Positions 1-12,464 of a stretch of 64,000 bases of DNA are shown here, one piece after another. This DNA is from Vermamoeba vermiformis (lineage: Eukaryota; Tubulinea; Echinamoebida), in assembly GCA_045837725.1 (NCBI GenBank), contig JBEWZL010000056.1:248001-312000 (forward strand), in the 5' to 3' direction. A model generated the notes under the pieces. The model had not been told where the DNA came from and ran no database searches. It saw only the letters and a list, made by a program, of their open reading frames with translations. The first letter of the stretch is position 1. Each line of letters opens with the position of its first letter. A program made the translations under genes and the position numbers.

Positions 1-189
1 GTTTAAGTTGTTACGGTCATCTAAATTTGGAAGATTTGCTGTAGAATCGGCAGCCAGTAATATTTTTGTATAGATATTCGTTGAAAATGAGCGGTACACG
101 TGACTTTTCTGAGACGAAAAAAACTTAAGTTTTGTTAACTTCTTTATTTGTACTATTTGTAGCTCAGCCCACAACTCTTGCCATATACA

Positions 190-798
190 ATGCGTGCGTT
201 TTATATATTTTGGGGAATATTTTTGCTTGGTGCAACGAACGCGGCTTGGTTATCCACTAGATCTTGCAAAGGAGGCTATATTTGGGGGCCTGTGACTGTA
301 GATAATGGCAACTGCGTGCCTGGATATTTCCCTGAAAACGACGATCGATTGCTAGTCTCTTGCAGCAAAGGCGAAATTCAAACTTTCAGATGCGTGGATT
401 CTAATTGCCAGAACTGCCAAAAACTGCGCAATATTATCGCAGAGAATGGAGTATGCACCAACAGCACTACAGATCCTAATTATATTTACCATTGCTCAAA
501 CAACCCGCTGGATTTCAGACAGATCGTCGGTTCGTACTACTACATGACCGAAGACTTCTTCGCATCCAATGCCACAAAATGCAGAAGCGATCCTTGGCGC
601 ACCGTAGTTCGACCTGTTGGCGAGTGTTATGATGGCACTTACAATGATAACTACCAATCCATCATTTGCGAAAAATACACTGCGAGAATAATTATGTACA
701 AAGATCCAGTGTGCCAGACCTACAGGAATGAGGAAGATCATTATTTGCATGAGTGCTCGTACGTGGACGACTACAAAAAATATTGGAATTGTTTTTAA
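190..798 (+). CDS. Secreted cysteine-rich protein, unknown function
   Basis: Single-exon gene of about 202 residues. I start it at the ATG at 190 because the in-frame codons before it are not ATG. The first ~20 residues (MRAFYIFWGIFLLGATNAA) form a typical signal peptide. The mature part has 14 cysteines, an even number that suggests about seven disulfides, and there are a few N-glycosylation sequons. Two loosely similar halves each contain a Cys pair followed by a charged stretch and another Cys. AATAAA at 832-837 lies just after the stop. I do not recognise the family. The secreted, disulfide-rich character is seen directly; an extracellular role is inferred. Confidence 0.75.
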   Translation: MRAFYIFWGIFLLGATNAAWLSTRSCKGGYIWGPVTVDNGNCVPGYFPENDDRLLVSCSKGEIQTFRCVDSNCQNCQKLRNIIAENGVCTNSTTDPNYIYHCSNNPLDFRQIVGSYYYMTEDFFASNATKCRSDPWRTVVRPVGECYDGTYNDNYQSIICEKYTARIIMYKDPVCQTYRNEEDHYLHECSYVDDYKKYWNCF

Positions 799-1189
799 GA
801 AGCCTTCGAAAGATCTCTGTCTAACCTCGATAATAAACGGACAGTGATATGTTATAATGATTTGTATATGCTTGTATTTTTGATTTATAAGGCAACGAAC
901 AAAAATAACTTGCTTTATTCGTGGATTCGCCAACATTCTATTAGAGCGTCTTGAAGAGGGAAGGAACGGCCACAGGTTAAGTAAAACTTCGACCAAAAAG
1001 CTTCTAGTGCGTACAACATGAGTGCACGAATTCACAAGCCACGGCACCGCTTCGTAAGAATAATGGCTGCTCCGTTCCGCCTTGACGTGCGACAGTAAAG
1101 CATATAAAGTGATTTTTGGCGTCATTATTCTAGTTGTTATTGTTTGTTTAAATACTAACTACTTGCTACACACGAGTTATTAATTAATC
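799..1189. other. Intergenic, 391 bp
   Basis: This holds the 3' end of the Cys-rich gene (AATAAA at 832-837) and the upstream region of the next gene. The long open frame on the minus strand here is antisense to the Cys-rich gene and has no protein-like character. I see no RNA gene or repeat. Confidence 0.5.
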
Positions 1190-1778
1190 ATGAAGAATCA
1201 GTTATTGATCTTGTCAGCCACTGCTCAATTAGGTCTATCCGTATTATTAGGATGGATTATGGGCATGTTCTTCGCATTCAATACGAACAAAGTGTTAATA
1301 TTCAAGAGTCAACACAAGTAAATCCGCTGACATCTAAAAGTCAACGTCAGATCTAACTCTCAATAATTAATTCAGGCTAACAAAGGCACACATTGACTAC
1401 CTCATGATGTCTATAATGCAATTCGCCGTTGCCGCGGCTGTAGACGAGATACCAGAGAAGCAGATCTGGCCGTTAGTAGTCGGTGCGTAAAATAATTTAA
1501 AATATTATTTAAAAATCCAGCAATAATACTTTTCGTCTGTAGGTGCGTGGACCAATCCATTTTTGTTCATTATTTCATCCGTTATGCCCAGTGTAGATAA
1601 AGTTCGCTGGTATCAAAGGTAAAGTAAAATTTAACTTGGCCTATTCAAGTCATATTTGCCTATTAAACGCATATTAGTTTGTTAAATATTTATTCACAAC
1701 AGCTTGAGCACTGCTAGCTTCATTCTTATGACTTACGGAGTTTACAACTTGATCTCTTTTGTTTACAACTCAAAATGA
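1190..1778 (+). CDS. Small four-helix membrane protein
   Basis: Four exons (about 1190-1317, 1376-1482, 1543-1618, 1703-1778) joined at consensus splice sites give ~128 residues. Four hydrophobic segments are visible: near the N-terminus (around LSVLLGWIMGMFFAF), then around HIDYLMMSIMQFAVA, around NPFLFIISSVMP, and a last one around FILMTYGVYNLISF. The HIDYLMM motif between helices 1 and 2 and the NP before helix 3 resemble small bacterial-type four-TM proteins such as the hydroxylaminobenzene mutase-like group, but I cannot confirm that family. Two AATAAA signals follow within 50 bp. The exons are too short to stand out as open frames; the gene is supported by splice-phase consistency and the hydrophobic pattern. 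Confidence 0.65.
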
Positions 1779-1945
1779 ACCTGCACGTCAAACAACCATG
1801 TAATAAATATATTATGCAATAAAATTGCTATATTGTTATCATTTTATGGTACGGGTTCAATAGTTTTTCTCGTGTTTATTTGAAAATTCATTGAGAAAAG
1901 TTTTTGCGATCGAACTACAACAAGCAAGCCGAATGTTGTAAATAT

Positions 1946-4288
1946 ATGTACACTATCATATTAGAAACTCCTGAAGCGAATCAATTCGAACCTTGGACTC
2001 CGACAATTTTAATGGAACATCCACAAGAAAAAACTCAGACCAAATCTCCTGAAAAAGAGAAAGAGGACGGCGGAGCATGGCAAACAGTTTCTAAAAATAA
2101 GAAACATGCCGAAGGTGATGGTTTAGAGGTATATAATTGAATAAAGACCTTGACTGCACAGATCACTAATTATTTCATTTTTATAAAAATTAGGAAAAAT
2201 CTAAAAATAGTCAAAAGAACTCGAGCAGCTCACTAAGAAAGAGTAATAACAATATTGCCCTTGAAAAAGACACTATCAATTTTTTTGCTGGCAATCCGAC
2301 CGTGGAGATCAACAAAGGTGTAATTCACTTGTATCGTGATACGGAGAGTAAAGAACAAGCCTCCGTCAAAAGACTACCCGTAAGTACTCCATATTTATCC
2401 ATAAGGGTCTATTTTGCCCTCAGGTTTCCGTTGCAAATCCGCTCGAAGATCGGATCATGCTTCGGACTTTTTTCCTGTTTCAATTTCTAATTTGATTCTA
2501 TTATAGTCCGAGCGCAGTAATATCTTACTCGTGCTGGCCGTACCGTCCTTCATGTCAATTTCAGATTTCTGCAGTTTTTGCGGTGCTTTTATGAAAACTA
2601 TCGAGCACATGCGCATCATCAGGTAACACTCTAAATATGATAATATAGCCCTATATAATATCACCTATTAACCATAAATATCGTAGTGACACGTCACCCA
2701 ATCGTTACATGGTGGCAATGAGATTTGCAGACCAATCGAGTGCCGATGAGTTCTATCAATATTACAACGGCAAGCAATTCACTTCATTAGACGTAAGTGC
2801 TATACTATATTAGTGCCCATGTCCTTTACTAATACTGACATGTATTCCATCGATAGCCTGAAGTCTGTTACGTGGGATTTGTCCGCAAAGTCGAGTTCCT
2901 TCAGCCCTCAAAAGCGACACTTTTCCCGCCAAAAGGATTGACTGAACTGCCCAACTGTCCCATCTGTTTAGGTACAATATTACTACTGATAATTATATAG
3001 AGCATTGTACACTAACAACCATTTGTCTGGTTCAGAAAAACTTGATGCCTCAGAGAGTGGCATATTGACTATTTTGTGCAATCACGCGTGTCATTGCGAG
3101 TGTTTGGCACGATGGCGCAAAGACAACATGTGTCCCATCTGTCGCTACGTGCAGCCAGTAGGCCATAAGTCTCAATGTGCCAGCTGCAGCACGACCGAAT
3201 CGTTGTGGATCTGCGTGGTCTGCGGTCACGTGGGTTGTTCGCGGTACAAAGAAAGTCACGCGTACGATCACTTCAAACAGACGCAACACACTTACGCACT
3301 CGAACTCGAGACTGGTCGTGTCTGGGACTATGCTGGGGACGGCTACGTGCATCGATTGATTCAAAATCAAATGGACGGCAAGATCGTCGAGTTGCCTGGT
3401 CAAGCGCTCGCTGATGACCGCGACGGAGGCAACAGAATTGTACATAAGGACTTGGTACGTATGACTATCCTCCCCTATACTCTACAAGTAAAAAAATTAG
3501 TTTATCTGGCAATTTGCACAACCACAAAATTAACCAAAAATTATACCCGCGATGATTTCACATATGTGAAAAATAATTATACTAGCATGACGTACAATTA
3601 TCCTCCCTTAGATTTATAACTAGCCTTCGGGGTCAAAAAAAAATATCAATTTCTGGCGATTTGCCCCAAAATTGACAAAATTATGGCCCGTGAAAAATAG
3701 TTACAATAGTATGCTAATATGTACGTGTAGGACAAAGTGGAGACGATTGCATTGGAATATCAGTATTTGTTGACAGCACAGTTAGAGACGCAAAAAGTGT
3801 TCTTTGAAGAGCTGTTAGAGAAGCTAGAAAAAGAAAAAGAAGAAAGAATTCAAAAATTAGCGCAACAATCTGAAGTGCTGTCGAAAGAACAAAAAGAAGC
3901 GGCGTTGAAATTGAAAGAATTGGAAAAAGAGAAAAAGAAAGCCGAGAAAAGATCGCAAGAGCTCGAAAAGAAGTTGGGCGAAGTGTCAAAAGAGACGCAA
4001 TTTTTAAAAGAATTGAATCAGGCCTTAGAAACCAATCAAAAGGCGTGGCAAGATAAGATTGAAAATATTGAAAAAAATCTCGTTCATGAAAAAGATCGAA
4101 AAATCAAAGAATTAGAAGAACAAGTGCGAGATTTGATGTTTTACATCGAGGCACAAAAGAAAATTGAAGATTCAACGTCAGAATTGAAAGACGGGCAGTT
4201 GATTGTCGTGCCGGATGCCTCGCCGAAGAAAAATAACAACAATAATACGACGCCTGGACGAAGGACACCGCGCAACAGACGAAAATAA
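1946..4288 (+). CDS. BRAP: BRCA1-associated protein (BRAP/IMP-like RING E3 ligase)
   Basis: Multi-exon gene of about 530-560 residues with the full BRAP architecture. The N-terminal third contains the BRAP2 RRM-like domain (around ILLVLAVPSFMSISDFCSF and the YYNGKQF loop). It is followed by a RING finger starting CPICLEKLD with C, H and C ligands through CPICR. Next comes a UBP-type zinc finger (CASCSTTESLWICVVCGHVGC, then HAYDHFKQTQHTYALE). The C-terminal ~180 residues are a long coiled coil with a basic tail. In animals BRAP is a Ras-responsive E3 that restrains KSR/MAPK scaffolding and binds nuclear localisation signals. The start is the first in-frame ATG; an intron of about 270 bp separates the zinc-finger and coiled-coil exons. 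Confidence 0.93.
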
Positions 4289-4555
4289 GTCTTGTTCGAA
4301 TATCTTGTAATATATAAACAATAATATTATTAGTGTAAGATGATGATCTGGAAGATTGCCAAATAAGTCAAAAATTTAACTAAAATTATTGTTACGTTAT
4401 CATCCGGAGTTGAACACGAGAGTACGGATCGTGCTAGCTTAAGCTTTACAGCGACATATTAACAGAGTTTAAGGCAGCCAGAAGCAACTGTCACAGGGCT
4501 TGATCTGGGCTTCAAAAAAAAATCAGCTTAGTAGTAGTAGTTTAAATTGTCAAAA

Positions 4556-6613
4556 ATGGAAGTCCATAATCGTATTGATTTTACGGAAATTATGCCAACA
4601 GAGGTAATTATTGTCTGATTTAAATTCTTAAACAATTCGCATTAAATATTTTTACATTACAGGTGTTATTTAATATCTGCTTCAATTTGACTCGCTTTGA
4701 GCTAGCAACGGGTGCAACTATATGCAGAAAAATGAGGCACGTCTGTTTATACCTCTTAGAACACAAACGAAAGATCCGGTTAGTTGACGACATCTTGAAC
4801 GTGATCTTCGTTGCTTTACCCATGTCAGGTACGTCATTGAATTATATGACAATAATCGTTGATTACATTTGTTAGGCAAGACAACCTTAATTAAGGCCTT
4901 GACTAAACAAGAAGGCACCGTTACCCGCGAAGATCGGCCTGATCTAAAAGACGCAGCGCGCACGCACTATATTAAATTGAAGACTGTATCACTACGAGGA
5001 CACCATCAAACAATTACACTATTTGATACGCCCAACGCACCGAATCATCGGTCTTTGAATTGGATCTACGCTTCGCAGGTAACGTCCAAATTTACTCGTA
5101 ATGATATCTGATGCAACGTAGTATTGATTATCCCTATTTCAGTCTGATTTGTGCGTTTTAGTGATGAACGGCATGACTGACGATCCCAATATTGAAGAAA
5201 AAGAGATCAAAGAGCTAATTACCGGTACTTGTCATATGATGAGCTCTCGCGATGTTATTGTTGCCATCAATATTAAGGGAGATGATATTGTGGCTGAAAA
5301 GAGTAAGTTCGATGAAGATTTTCAATGCACGTACTGGATCTTATTGACTTCTTTAGGATTCCGAGAAATGAAAGACAAAGTCTCTCCTATACTTACCAAA
5401 GCAATTGGACCATGTTTCGATGTCATTCCGGTCGATGCAGAGCGAAACATCGGTGTTTTCGCGGGATCAACATTCTCCTGGTTTAAAGGATCTGCCCTCT
5501 GGCCCAGACTCGTGGAAAATCAAAAGAATATTAACTACGATATAGAAGCCGTTGAGAAGCTTCGCCATGGGCCATTTGAGATGCAAATAGCCTTCAAATA
5601 CAGAGTTCGAGGCGTCGGAACTGTTGCTGCAGGCAGAATATTGTGTAAGCGAAGAATTCATTGCAATATGTGTTCAAATAGGTATAAATTAATGTTAATA
5701 TAATAGCTGGTTCGATCGCTGCTACTAAGGACCTGCAAGATAAGCGGATCCGGTGTATCCCTACCACTGTCTCCGGTTGTTGTCTCCGCACCATCGATTC
5801 AGGCCTACATTTGAACTTAAATGAATCTGTAGCTGTAGCTGGTACGCATTATATAAATATACGATATAAATACTGACTAATAGGTCCTAATTAGGTGATT
5901 TTGTGGGTCTTGGACTGAAAGGCGTTTTGTATTCAGAGCTGCGCAAACGATTTGGCTTTACATGGAGCCCCATGGATCCCATCACCAATAAGACAGTCCC
6001 TATTGATAGCACACTCGCATTTCGCATGCAATTTGTGGTCCTAGAGCCGCGCCTAATGGGTCTGCATGAGACTTACACGGTCCACTACGGATCTCACCGC
6101 GTTCATTGTGTGTTGCTGTGGATATTCCCCTCGAGTTCATATAAGACTAGTAAAGACGCCAAAGAGCTGAAGAAGGGCACGGCTATTATGGTGCCGCTTG
6201 AGCGGCTGCCCATCCGCATCTACAAAGCAAACGGATTCCAAAAAAATATTCACGGCAAAGTCATGTTGACGCAATCTACCGGCAAAATAGCAGCTATTGG
6301 TCGCATAGATAAGGTCCTATCAACTTATATGGACCAAGTGCCTATGGCTGTTTCTCCGCACGGTAAGTAATACTCCTACATTCGAAATTTTCTGCAACAT
6401 CTAATTAATACGTTATTCATCTTTGTCATAGATTACATCAAGCAATACGATACTATCATATCCGAAGCCAAAGCTCTATTTAATACCCCAAGCGAGGACA
6501 AGTTGTTGGATTCATTTGTCGAGCACTTGAAAACGAGTAACGGCGCTCAAAACAGCGTCAAAATGTTTAACAAACGAACTGATGATCGAGGGTATTACTA
6601 TAAAAATGATTAA
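4556..6613 (+). CDS. Divergent EF1A-family translational GTPase, probably GTPase-dead
   Basis: About seven exons, ~500 residues. The fold order matches EF1A/HBS1/eRF3: a G domain, a domain-2 barrel with a VGTVAAGRIL strand (cf. VGTVPVGRV in EF1A), and a domain-3 barrel (FVGLGLKGV, then an IGRIDKV end). The GTPase motifs are degraded. G1 reads ALPMSGKT, lacking the first Gly. G3 reads DTPNAPNH where EF1A has DAPGH. G4 reads NIKGDD in place of NKxD. The usual switch-I RGIT is not recognisable. I infer a pseudo-GTPase of the HBS1/SKI7 kind, perhaps in ribosome rescue or RNA decay. An N-terminal exon of ~16 residues is chosen from the first ATG. AATAAA at 6937 may end the transcript. Confidence 0.75.
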
Positions 6614-6973
6614 CACTTCTGAATGATGTTTTGCGGAGAGGCAAGCAACAAGACAATTACTGCAAATGACTGCACGCGTGCAGGCCGAAAACGCAGTTGG
6701 TATGCGAGGTGCAATATCTTGTCCTGTACAGGACGCAATTTGGTGCCGATGGAATTAGCTATGATGATTGTACTTAGCATCGGCTGTCCTCGGTTATCGT
6801 TGCAATGACGCTAGTAATACGGAAACGCGAGAAATGACAAAAGAAGCCAGAAGAGACCAGCCCTGACCCATCATAGAGCACCGAAACAACGCCTTTGTTT
6901 GTGTGCAATCGTTTTGTATCTCTTCTCGTATGTTCTAATAAACTGCAGGATCTTTTGCGTAGCTTGATTTTAC
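6614..6973. other. Convergent intergenic region, 360 bp
   Basis: This lies between two convergent genes. A plus-strand AATAAA at 6937-6942 could be the poly(A) signal of the EF1A-like gene. No other gene-like signal is visible. Confidence 0.45.
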
Positions 6974-8696
6974 TTAAGGCAAGGTCAGATGAGCCGTGCC
7001 ACCAATGACATCGATGTAATTGTACGCAGGTGATTGATAGTAATCGCCAAACTCGTTGGGAATGTTGCCGTGCACAATGCCCTTCGCAGTGACGCTGACC
7101 AACTGACCCGTGCAGGCACCAGCACACGTGACTTGGAAGGTCGTGGAGTACGGTGTGTTGGTTGGGAATGAGCTGACGTACACTGACTGCGACGAACCCG
7201 AGGCCATTTGAAGCGGGAAAGTGTCTGACACGTGTCAAGTTAGTTGCGTGTCGTGCTCAATCAGGGCCAATCATACCGTAGTCGTAGCTGTCCGTGTCAA
7301 ACTGAAGTTCAATGAGGGCGTTGCTCGCTTGATAAGCACTGCAGTCGAATGAAATCAAGCACGGATAAGTCGCCACAACACTGATTTGAACTGTCGTGTT
7401 CGAAGCAGTCTGCGACACCTGTCAAAAGTGTTAACTTGCGCAACATGAGTGCAATTTACATATAACGACTCACAATATTTGCTTTCGCGTTGACTTGCCA
7501 AGGATAAATTGCAACACCTGCCAAATACAACTTTAGAACTAATACGGCCATAAACACGTAAAAAACTTTTGTACGGAGTTGTCCGTCAAAAAAACTAAAG
7601 AAAGCGCAATCCAAAAATACGATTCAATGCGTTAAGTAATGCATACCGAAATAGGGGTTGGGACGAGGACTATCATTCTCGCGGTACTTCCACGTGTTCA
7701 AGAAATCTGCCTCGCTGAAGGTGTAATATCTCGGCGTGCCATCTCTGTCAGAATCATGAGTTAACAGCTGAAATTAGTTGTATGTGATAGTAAGTCCCGT
7801 GCCTGTCCCAAGGATCATTTGCCGTGATTGTTCCTGCTGCATCATCGTAGCCCACAACGACGCGGAAATGACTGTGAAAAAATGAATCAATTCATCGGCT
7901 TCAAATCTTTCTTTTGCAACAGAAGATTCGTATACTAATCTAATAGATACGTATACTTGCAGTGCACTTACCCGTCATGTGTACCGTTCACTGCAAAGTC
8001 GACTAACACCATCACGGGGATATCTTGTGCGATCAGATCCTGCTTCAAGCGTCAATACGAATCATGATGAACTCTGCTTCAGTCTTATATTACCCACCTT
8101 GAGTTCGCTAAGCCAGTTATAATTATCTTTCCAAAATGCGGCCAGTCCGAGTGGCTGATTTGGATAACCATTTTGCAGCTGCAAGTCGGTCAGATCCCGC
8201 AATCATATGTCAAAAAGTTGTCACGTAAACAATGGTACCATCATGATTGTAAATATTGCAATTATTAATATGCCGCAGTCAATTCAACCAATGGAATGAT
8301 AGATCATGTTTGTCAAGCATACCTTGAAATCAGGATATAATCGACCCATGGACGAACTTAATGCTGAAAAATGAGCGCCCCTAATTATTTCAAGTGATAA
8401 GGTACCTATCATAATCAATTTTGTTAGCGGGCTATAGCGGATTCAACGCCAAATATTAGAATTTATTTTTTAATTATCTTACCCTCGTGCGTAGTTGAGC
8501 GCATAACATCCATTATAGAAAATTGATTGACCTGCACGCCGTAATAATCTAAAATCATTTGAAGTGAGGCATCACCACATCCAAAGTTTGTTTCTTGTCG
8601 GTGATACGGCACATCAATTCGATGCGATTGAGGACGCGCAAACACATTAACATATAATATGCTATATAGAGATAATACTATTATAAAGGACCTCAT
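6974..8696 (-). CDS. Secreted C39-like cysteine peptidase with C-terminal beta domain
   Basis: Seven or more exons on the minus strand, about 400-440 residues. It begins with a signal peptide (MRSFIIVLSLYSILYVNVFA). The papain-fold C39-like domain follows: VPYHRQETNFGCGDASLQM holds the likely nucleophile Cys, DGHFRVVVGYDD the catalytic His, and ANDPWDRDG the Asp. The sequence continues through PRYYTFSEADFLNTW, as in Peptidase_C39_2 proteins. The C-terminal ~170 residues are Ser/Thr-rich beta strands with four Cys and no known catalytic motif, perhaps a binding domain. I infer an extracellular or phagosomal peptidase or peptide amidase. The next upstream gene, 109 bp away on the same strand, encodes a small Cys-rich secreted peptide. 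Confidence 0.8.
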
Positions 8697-8805
8697 TTGT
8701 GGTGATAATTGAGGGTCGAACCGTTAAAAAAATAATCGGATCAGCGTTGAAATTTACTTCCATTTCGTAATAATAATACGTGCTTTATTCGTTTGGTGTG
8801 CCAAA

Positions 8806-9334
8806 TTAGCAATTGACCGTAGGAATAATGTTCTTAACACAAGGACAGCCTAGCAAACGAAATATGAGATTTTTTTTGAAGGGGATGTGGTAGTTGGTAC
8901 TTACAAGATTGCCACATAGTACTGCCATAAGCTTCAAAACATTTTTGGCATGACGCAACATTAGTGCCACAAACTACAAATATAAATTAGAAAATTATTC
9001 GCGACTTTCAGTACAAAAATTATTCTACAATACTATGACCTTGAAAAATAGAGACCGATGGTATATTAAATAATATGCGTATCATAGATAGCCTTACCAG
9101 GAACGCAGGCTCCAAGAGCCATTCCACACTTAATTTGAGCATCCATGTTGCACGTGAGCTCGGGTGGTTTTTGGCTTACTTCTCTAGTCTTACGCTTAGA
9201 GCCATTTTCACCACGCTTTTTGCCTGGTTATGCGTTAATCCAAGAAGATCTCGCAGGAGAGTCGGATTACCTTCAACGAGGCAAGCAGAAGCCAGAATAA
9301 GGCCCAAAAAGATTACGACAAACCACTTGTTCAT
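8806..9334 (-). CDS. Small secreted cysteine-rich peptide
   Basis: Reconstructed from about four exons into roughly 95-105 residues. Exon 1 gives a signal peptide (MNKWFVVIFLGLILASACLV) and a short helical segment (NPTLLRDLLGLTHNQAKS). Later exons give LTCNMDAQIKCGMALGACVP, VCGTNVASCQKCFEAYGSTM, WQSCCPCVKN and a final Cys before the stop. The first exon junction (around 9140-9190) is ambiguous, because two donors are possible. About ten mature cysteines in ~55 residues suggest a disulfide-knotted antimicrobial-like or signalling peptide. I do not recognise a family. It is co-oriented with the C39-like peptidase just downstream. Confidence 0.6.
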
Positions 9335-9616
9335 GGTGCTATTCATAGAGTAATTTGAAGCTTTACTCCAAAAAAAATTGGAATGTTGTTCAGTGAACCA
9401 ACTCCGCAAGACCACATCTAGTTATCTCGCGGGCATCTGAAAGGGAAAATCATGTCGGGATAACACTAAGGGGTTTATATTACAAATATTACATGAGGAG
9501 GTTCTGTACAAGGTTGAGACCATTCGCATCCTAAAGGCGCTGCATCTTAAACAAAGCCGTCGGAAGATCTCCAGCAAAATTGAGGGTTTTTTGTCGCGAT
9601 ATATCAGCTTCAAGTA

Positions 9617-12464
9617 TTACTTGTCGATGCTGCCGAAAGCGTTCTTCTGCACGCTCTGCAAGAAGCTCTTTCTATTGTTTGTAATTCGATCTTCAAAATT
9701 TTTAGCTTTGTACGAGGCGACTTGACAACTCTTAATCAGCTGCAGCAATGTGTCTCTGAACTCTGAGCTGTGCTTGTAGACGTAGTAGTCAGGTGCAGAG
9801 CTTGACTTGTTCTCTGAACCGACGGGGACACTGTCTTTTCGGATCACGCAAACCCTTTAAACAGACTGTAAGTGACTGCAGCAGGAGTACGTTACTGACT
9901 ATACTTACTTATAGTATACGTCTTTCTCTTCGACGAACTTCATTCGGTGGCTCTTGCGAGTTTGCAAGGTCAAAGCCGGATTTGAGACGTTTTTCTTCGA
10001 GAGAGGAGGAATGACGATAGCAGTCTCAGAAGAGGCTGATCGGTGATGGAAGACATTGCCAGGACTGCTGCGAACGCTCTTTGAGTCGTAGCTCTCAGAA
10101 ATATCTTCCGAGTTGGATTCGGTCGAGCTTGTGTCGTCACGATAACTGCCACTCAAAGACAGACTAGGGCGCACTGTCTTTGGCTTCTTGCACGCCAAGT
10201 GTCGCGAGGCGGCGTCTGAACCAGTCTCCAGAGACACCACCAAGAAAATTTCTATTAAGAAAGGTACACAAGTTAGCTAAATTGTGTGATCTGCAACATT
10301 TTCGATAGCGGAAATTTATTACGACTTCGTTAATGTCTCTTCCGAAGCGTAATTCATATTTTTAAATTAGAGGACATTACTTACGATTGAATTTGCTAGC
10401 GATGGTAGCGGGATCAAACGGCAACTTGCTGTTCGGATCAACAAATACGACGTTGACTGCATTGTTGCCCAAGTGAACTTTTCTGTTGTGAGCACCACCT
10501 GAGATCAAGTCTGCGACGTGGAAGGCGTATTCTGAGCTGCGCCAGCGAGTACAAACGAAGGTCTCGCCGTCTTTGTTCGCTAAAAATAGTTTCGAATTAA
10601 TTTTAATTATTCAATATGAGCAAACAAAATAAAACGATAAATCAATGCCATAATGAAGAAAAGCGTGACTCTAGCTTAAAGAGCGGATTTATGTCAAATG
10701 TCTTTTTCGGCATTAAGTAACGCTGACGAAATTTGAACCGGCATTGCCATATTTGGAAATCACCGTATTTCACGCCGTAAGGTTCGAAAAATGTAATAGA
10801 AAAGAAATGAGAACGCTTTTGTACTTACATCGAGTGTCCAAGCCACCAGTAAAGCCACCAAAGTCCTTGAGAGGGATCTCTTGGCCGAGAAGGTGAACAA
10901 ACTCTTGATACTCAGTGCTTCTTCGTTCTAAATAAATGATTGCAATAAAATGAGCAAGGTTGTCAATATACTGCATGATTTATAATACTTACGGTCCTCG
11001 AGCAGTTGCTGATCGTTTTGTTGTCCATTAAAGAAGACAACACCAGCTTTATACTTTTGATCCACGTGCAGGAACTCAGCGCGGAGACGAATCATGGCCA
11101 GCAAGCCCTGCATAAGCTCGGAGTTCACCGACTTGAGCTTATGAAATTTCTTTTCTGACACATCTGTCGACAACGGGTCAGACCCGCTAGATTGAAAGAA
11201 TCTACGGCACTATTTTTAGGCACTTACCAGGTTGTAACGCTTGCAGAATCTTTTTATCGGACAGTCTCGATTTTGAAGGGGATCCAGCTGCGCCCTTTGA
11301 AGATTTAAGTGAAGAGGCCAAAAGCAAGACTTTTTCATCTTTCTGTATAATATAATGTAATGATTAGTGTTTGTATACAAGATTTTCGGGCACGCGATGC
11401 ACAATTCATAATGTAAATTAGATCTGCGATCTCGAGATGCAAGATCTAAATATGGAAAGACCGGAATCACCAAAAACCAGTGGATTATTGAAACTAATAG
11501 CTTACCTCCATCGTGGAAATAATGGCTCTGACCTTGGATAGACGCTTAGAATCGTTTGGGTCGTACTCTCTGGCAACAACGATCAGAATTAAAGGATTAG
11601 CAGGATCGTTGCAGGAACCGTTGGTGATAAAAACTGAAATATCTATACAAATCGATTAGTATAAATGAGTCAACATTAGAGGCGATGAATGGGCGGAATT
11701 TTGTTCCAAAAAATCTTTTCGTGACCGACGATCAGGAATACGTCAGTTAGGGCTTTGTCAATTATCTTGTATAAATAAAATAAAATAAAACCACTAGTTG
11801 GGTTAATAAATGTCGACTGGTTGCGGTGATCGATTGATTTATGTCTTTTCTTTTTCGGATGTGAACCTTTCGATCGAACAAATTTTGTGCGTAAATTGGT
11901 TCCAACAAGTCGTCATAGTATAAAATACCATTATACATACCACTTTCATTGGCTCTGGTGAAGTAACGATTGATCCATTGTTCAGATACAGCTCCATCGC
12001 TGGTCTTCTGTTCGGATTCAAATTCTTTCAAAGCCTCAGTATCTGTCTCTAGAACGAACCCCGATGGGGTACTAACATTGAACGAGTGGGCTACTTGAGC
12101 CATGTGTTGTTCTCGTTCTCGTTGCAATTTAGAAATAATATTTTCTGCCTCGCTCGTTGGTTCGGACAAGTCCGAGTCGGACGACTGCTCCAACTCGCGC
12201 ATGCTACTTGGACTCATTTGTAGAGCCTCAAACAACGAAAGCTCAACGCTATCAATGCGCGAAATGGGTGGAATCTGAGAAAAAAAGATATTAGACTTCA
12301 TGAATCAAGTCAAGACACGTAAAAGAAGTAAATTTGATTCGATTATCATATAAATCGCCATCGGTTTTCAGTATACACAGATTAATCGAATTAAATTGAG
12401 ATGGTTTGCGATAAACCGACACAATCCAACAACTCCTCGTCCGTTGTACCTTCACTTGTGCCAT
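9617..12464 (-). CDS. RapGAP-domain protein (Rap/Ran-GAP family)
   Basis: Multi-exon minus-strand gene. I start it at 12464 because the 15-nt exon MAQVK joins in phase 0, through a T-rich acceptor at 12275-12276, to IPPISRIDSVELSLFEALQ. The open frame beginning MKSNIFF is intron sequence. The N-terminal part is acidic and Ser-rich. The C-terminal half is a Rap-GAP domain: YQEFVHLLGQEIPLKDFGGF, then GGLDTR, SSEYAFHVADLI and HLGNNAVNVVFVD, which contains the conserved Asn thumb motif of Rap1GAP, followed by LPFDPATIASKF. A Ser-rich linker and a basic helical C-terminus follow. It should stimulate GTP hydrolysis by Rap-type small GTPases (adhesion, polarity). The exons between 11640 and 11950 are the least certain. 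Confidence 0.85.

Noticed and set aside
496-1125. Long minus-strand open frame over the first gene
   Set aside because: Antisense to the Cys-rich protein. No domain, signal or splice support.
11762-12301. RapGAP start at the ATG at 12301 (MKSNIFF)
   Set aside because: This stretch is a T-rich intron end. The better start is the small exon at 12450-12464, which joins in phase.
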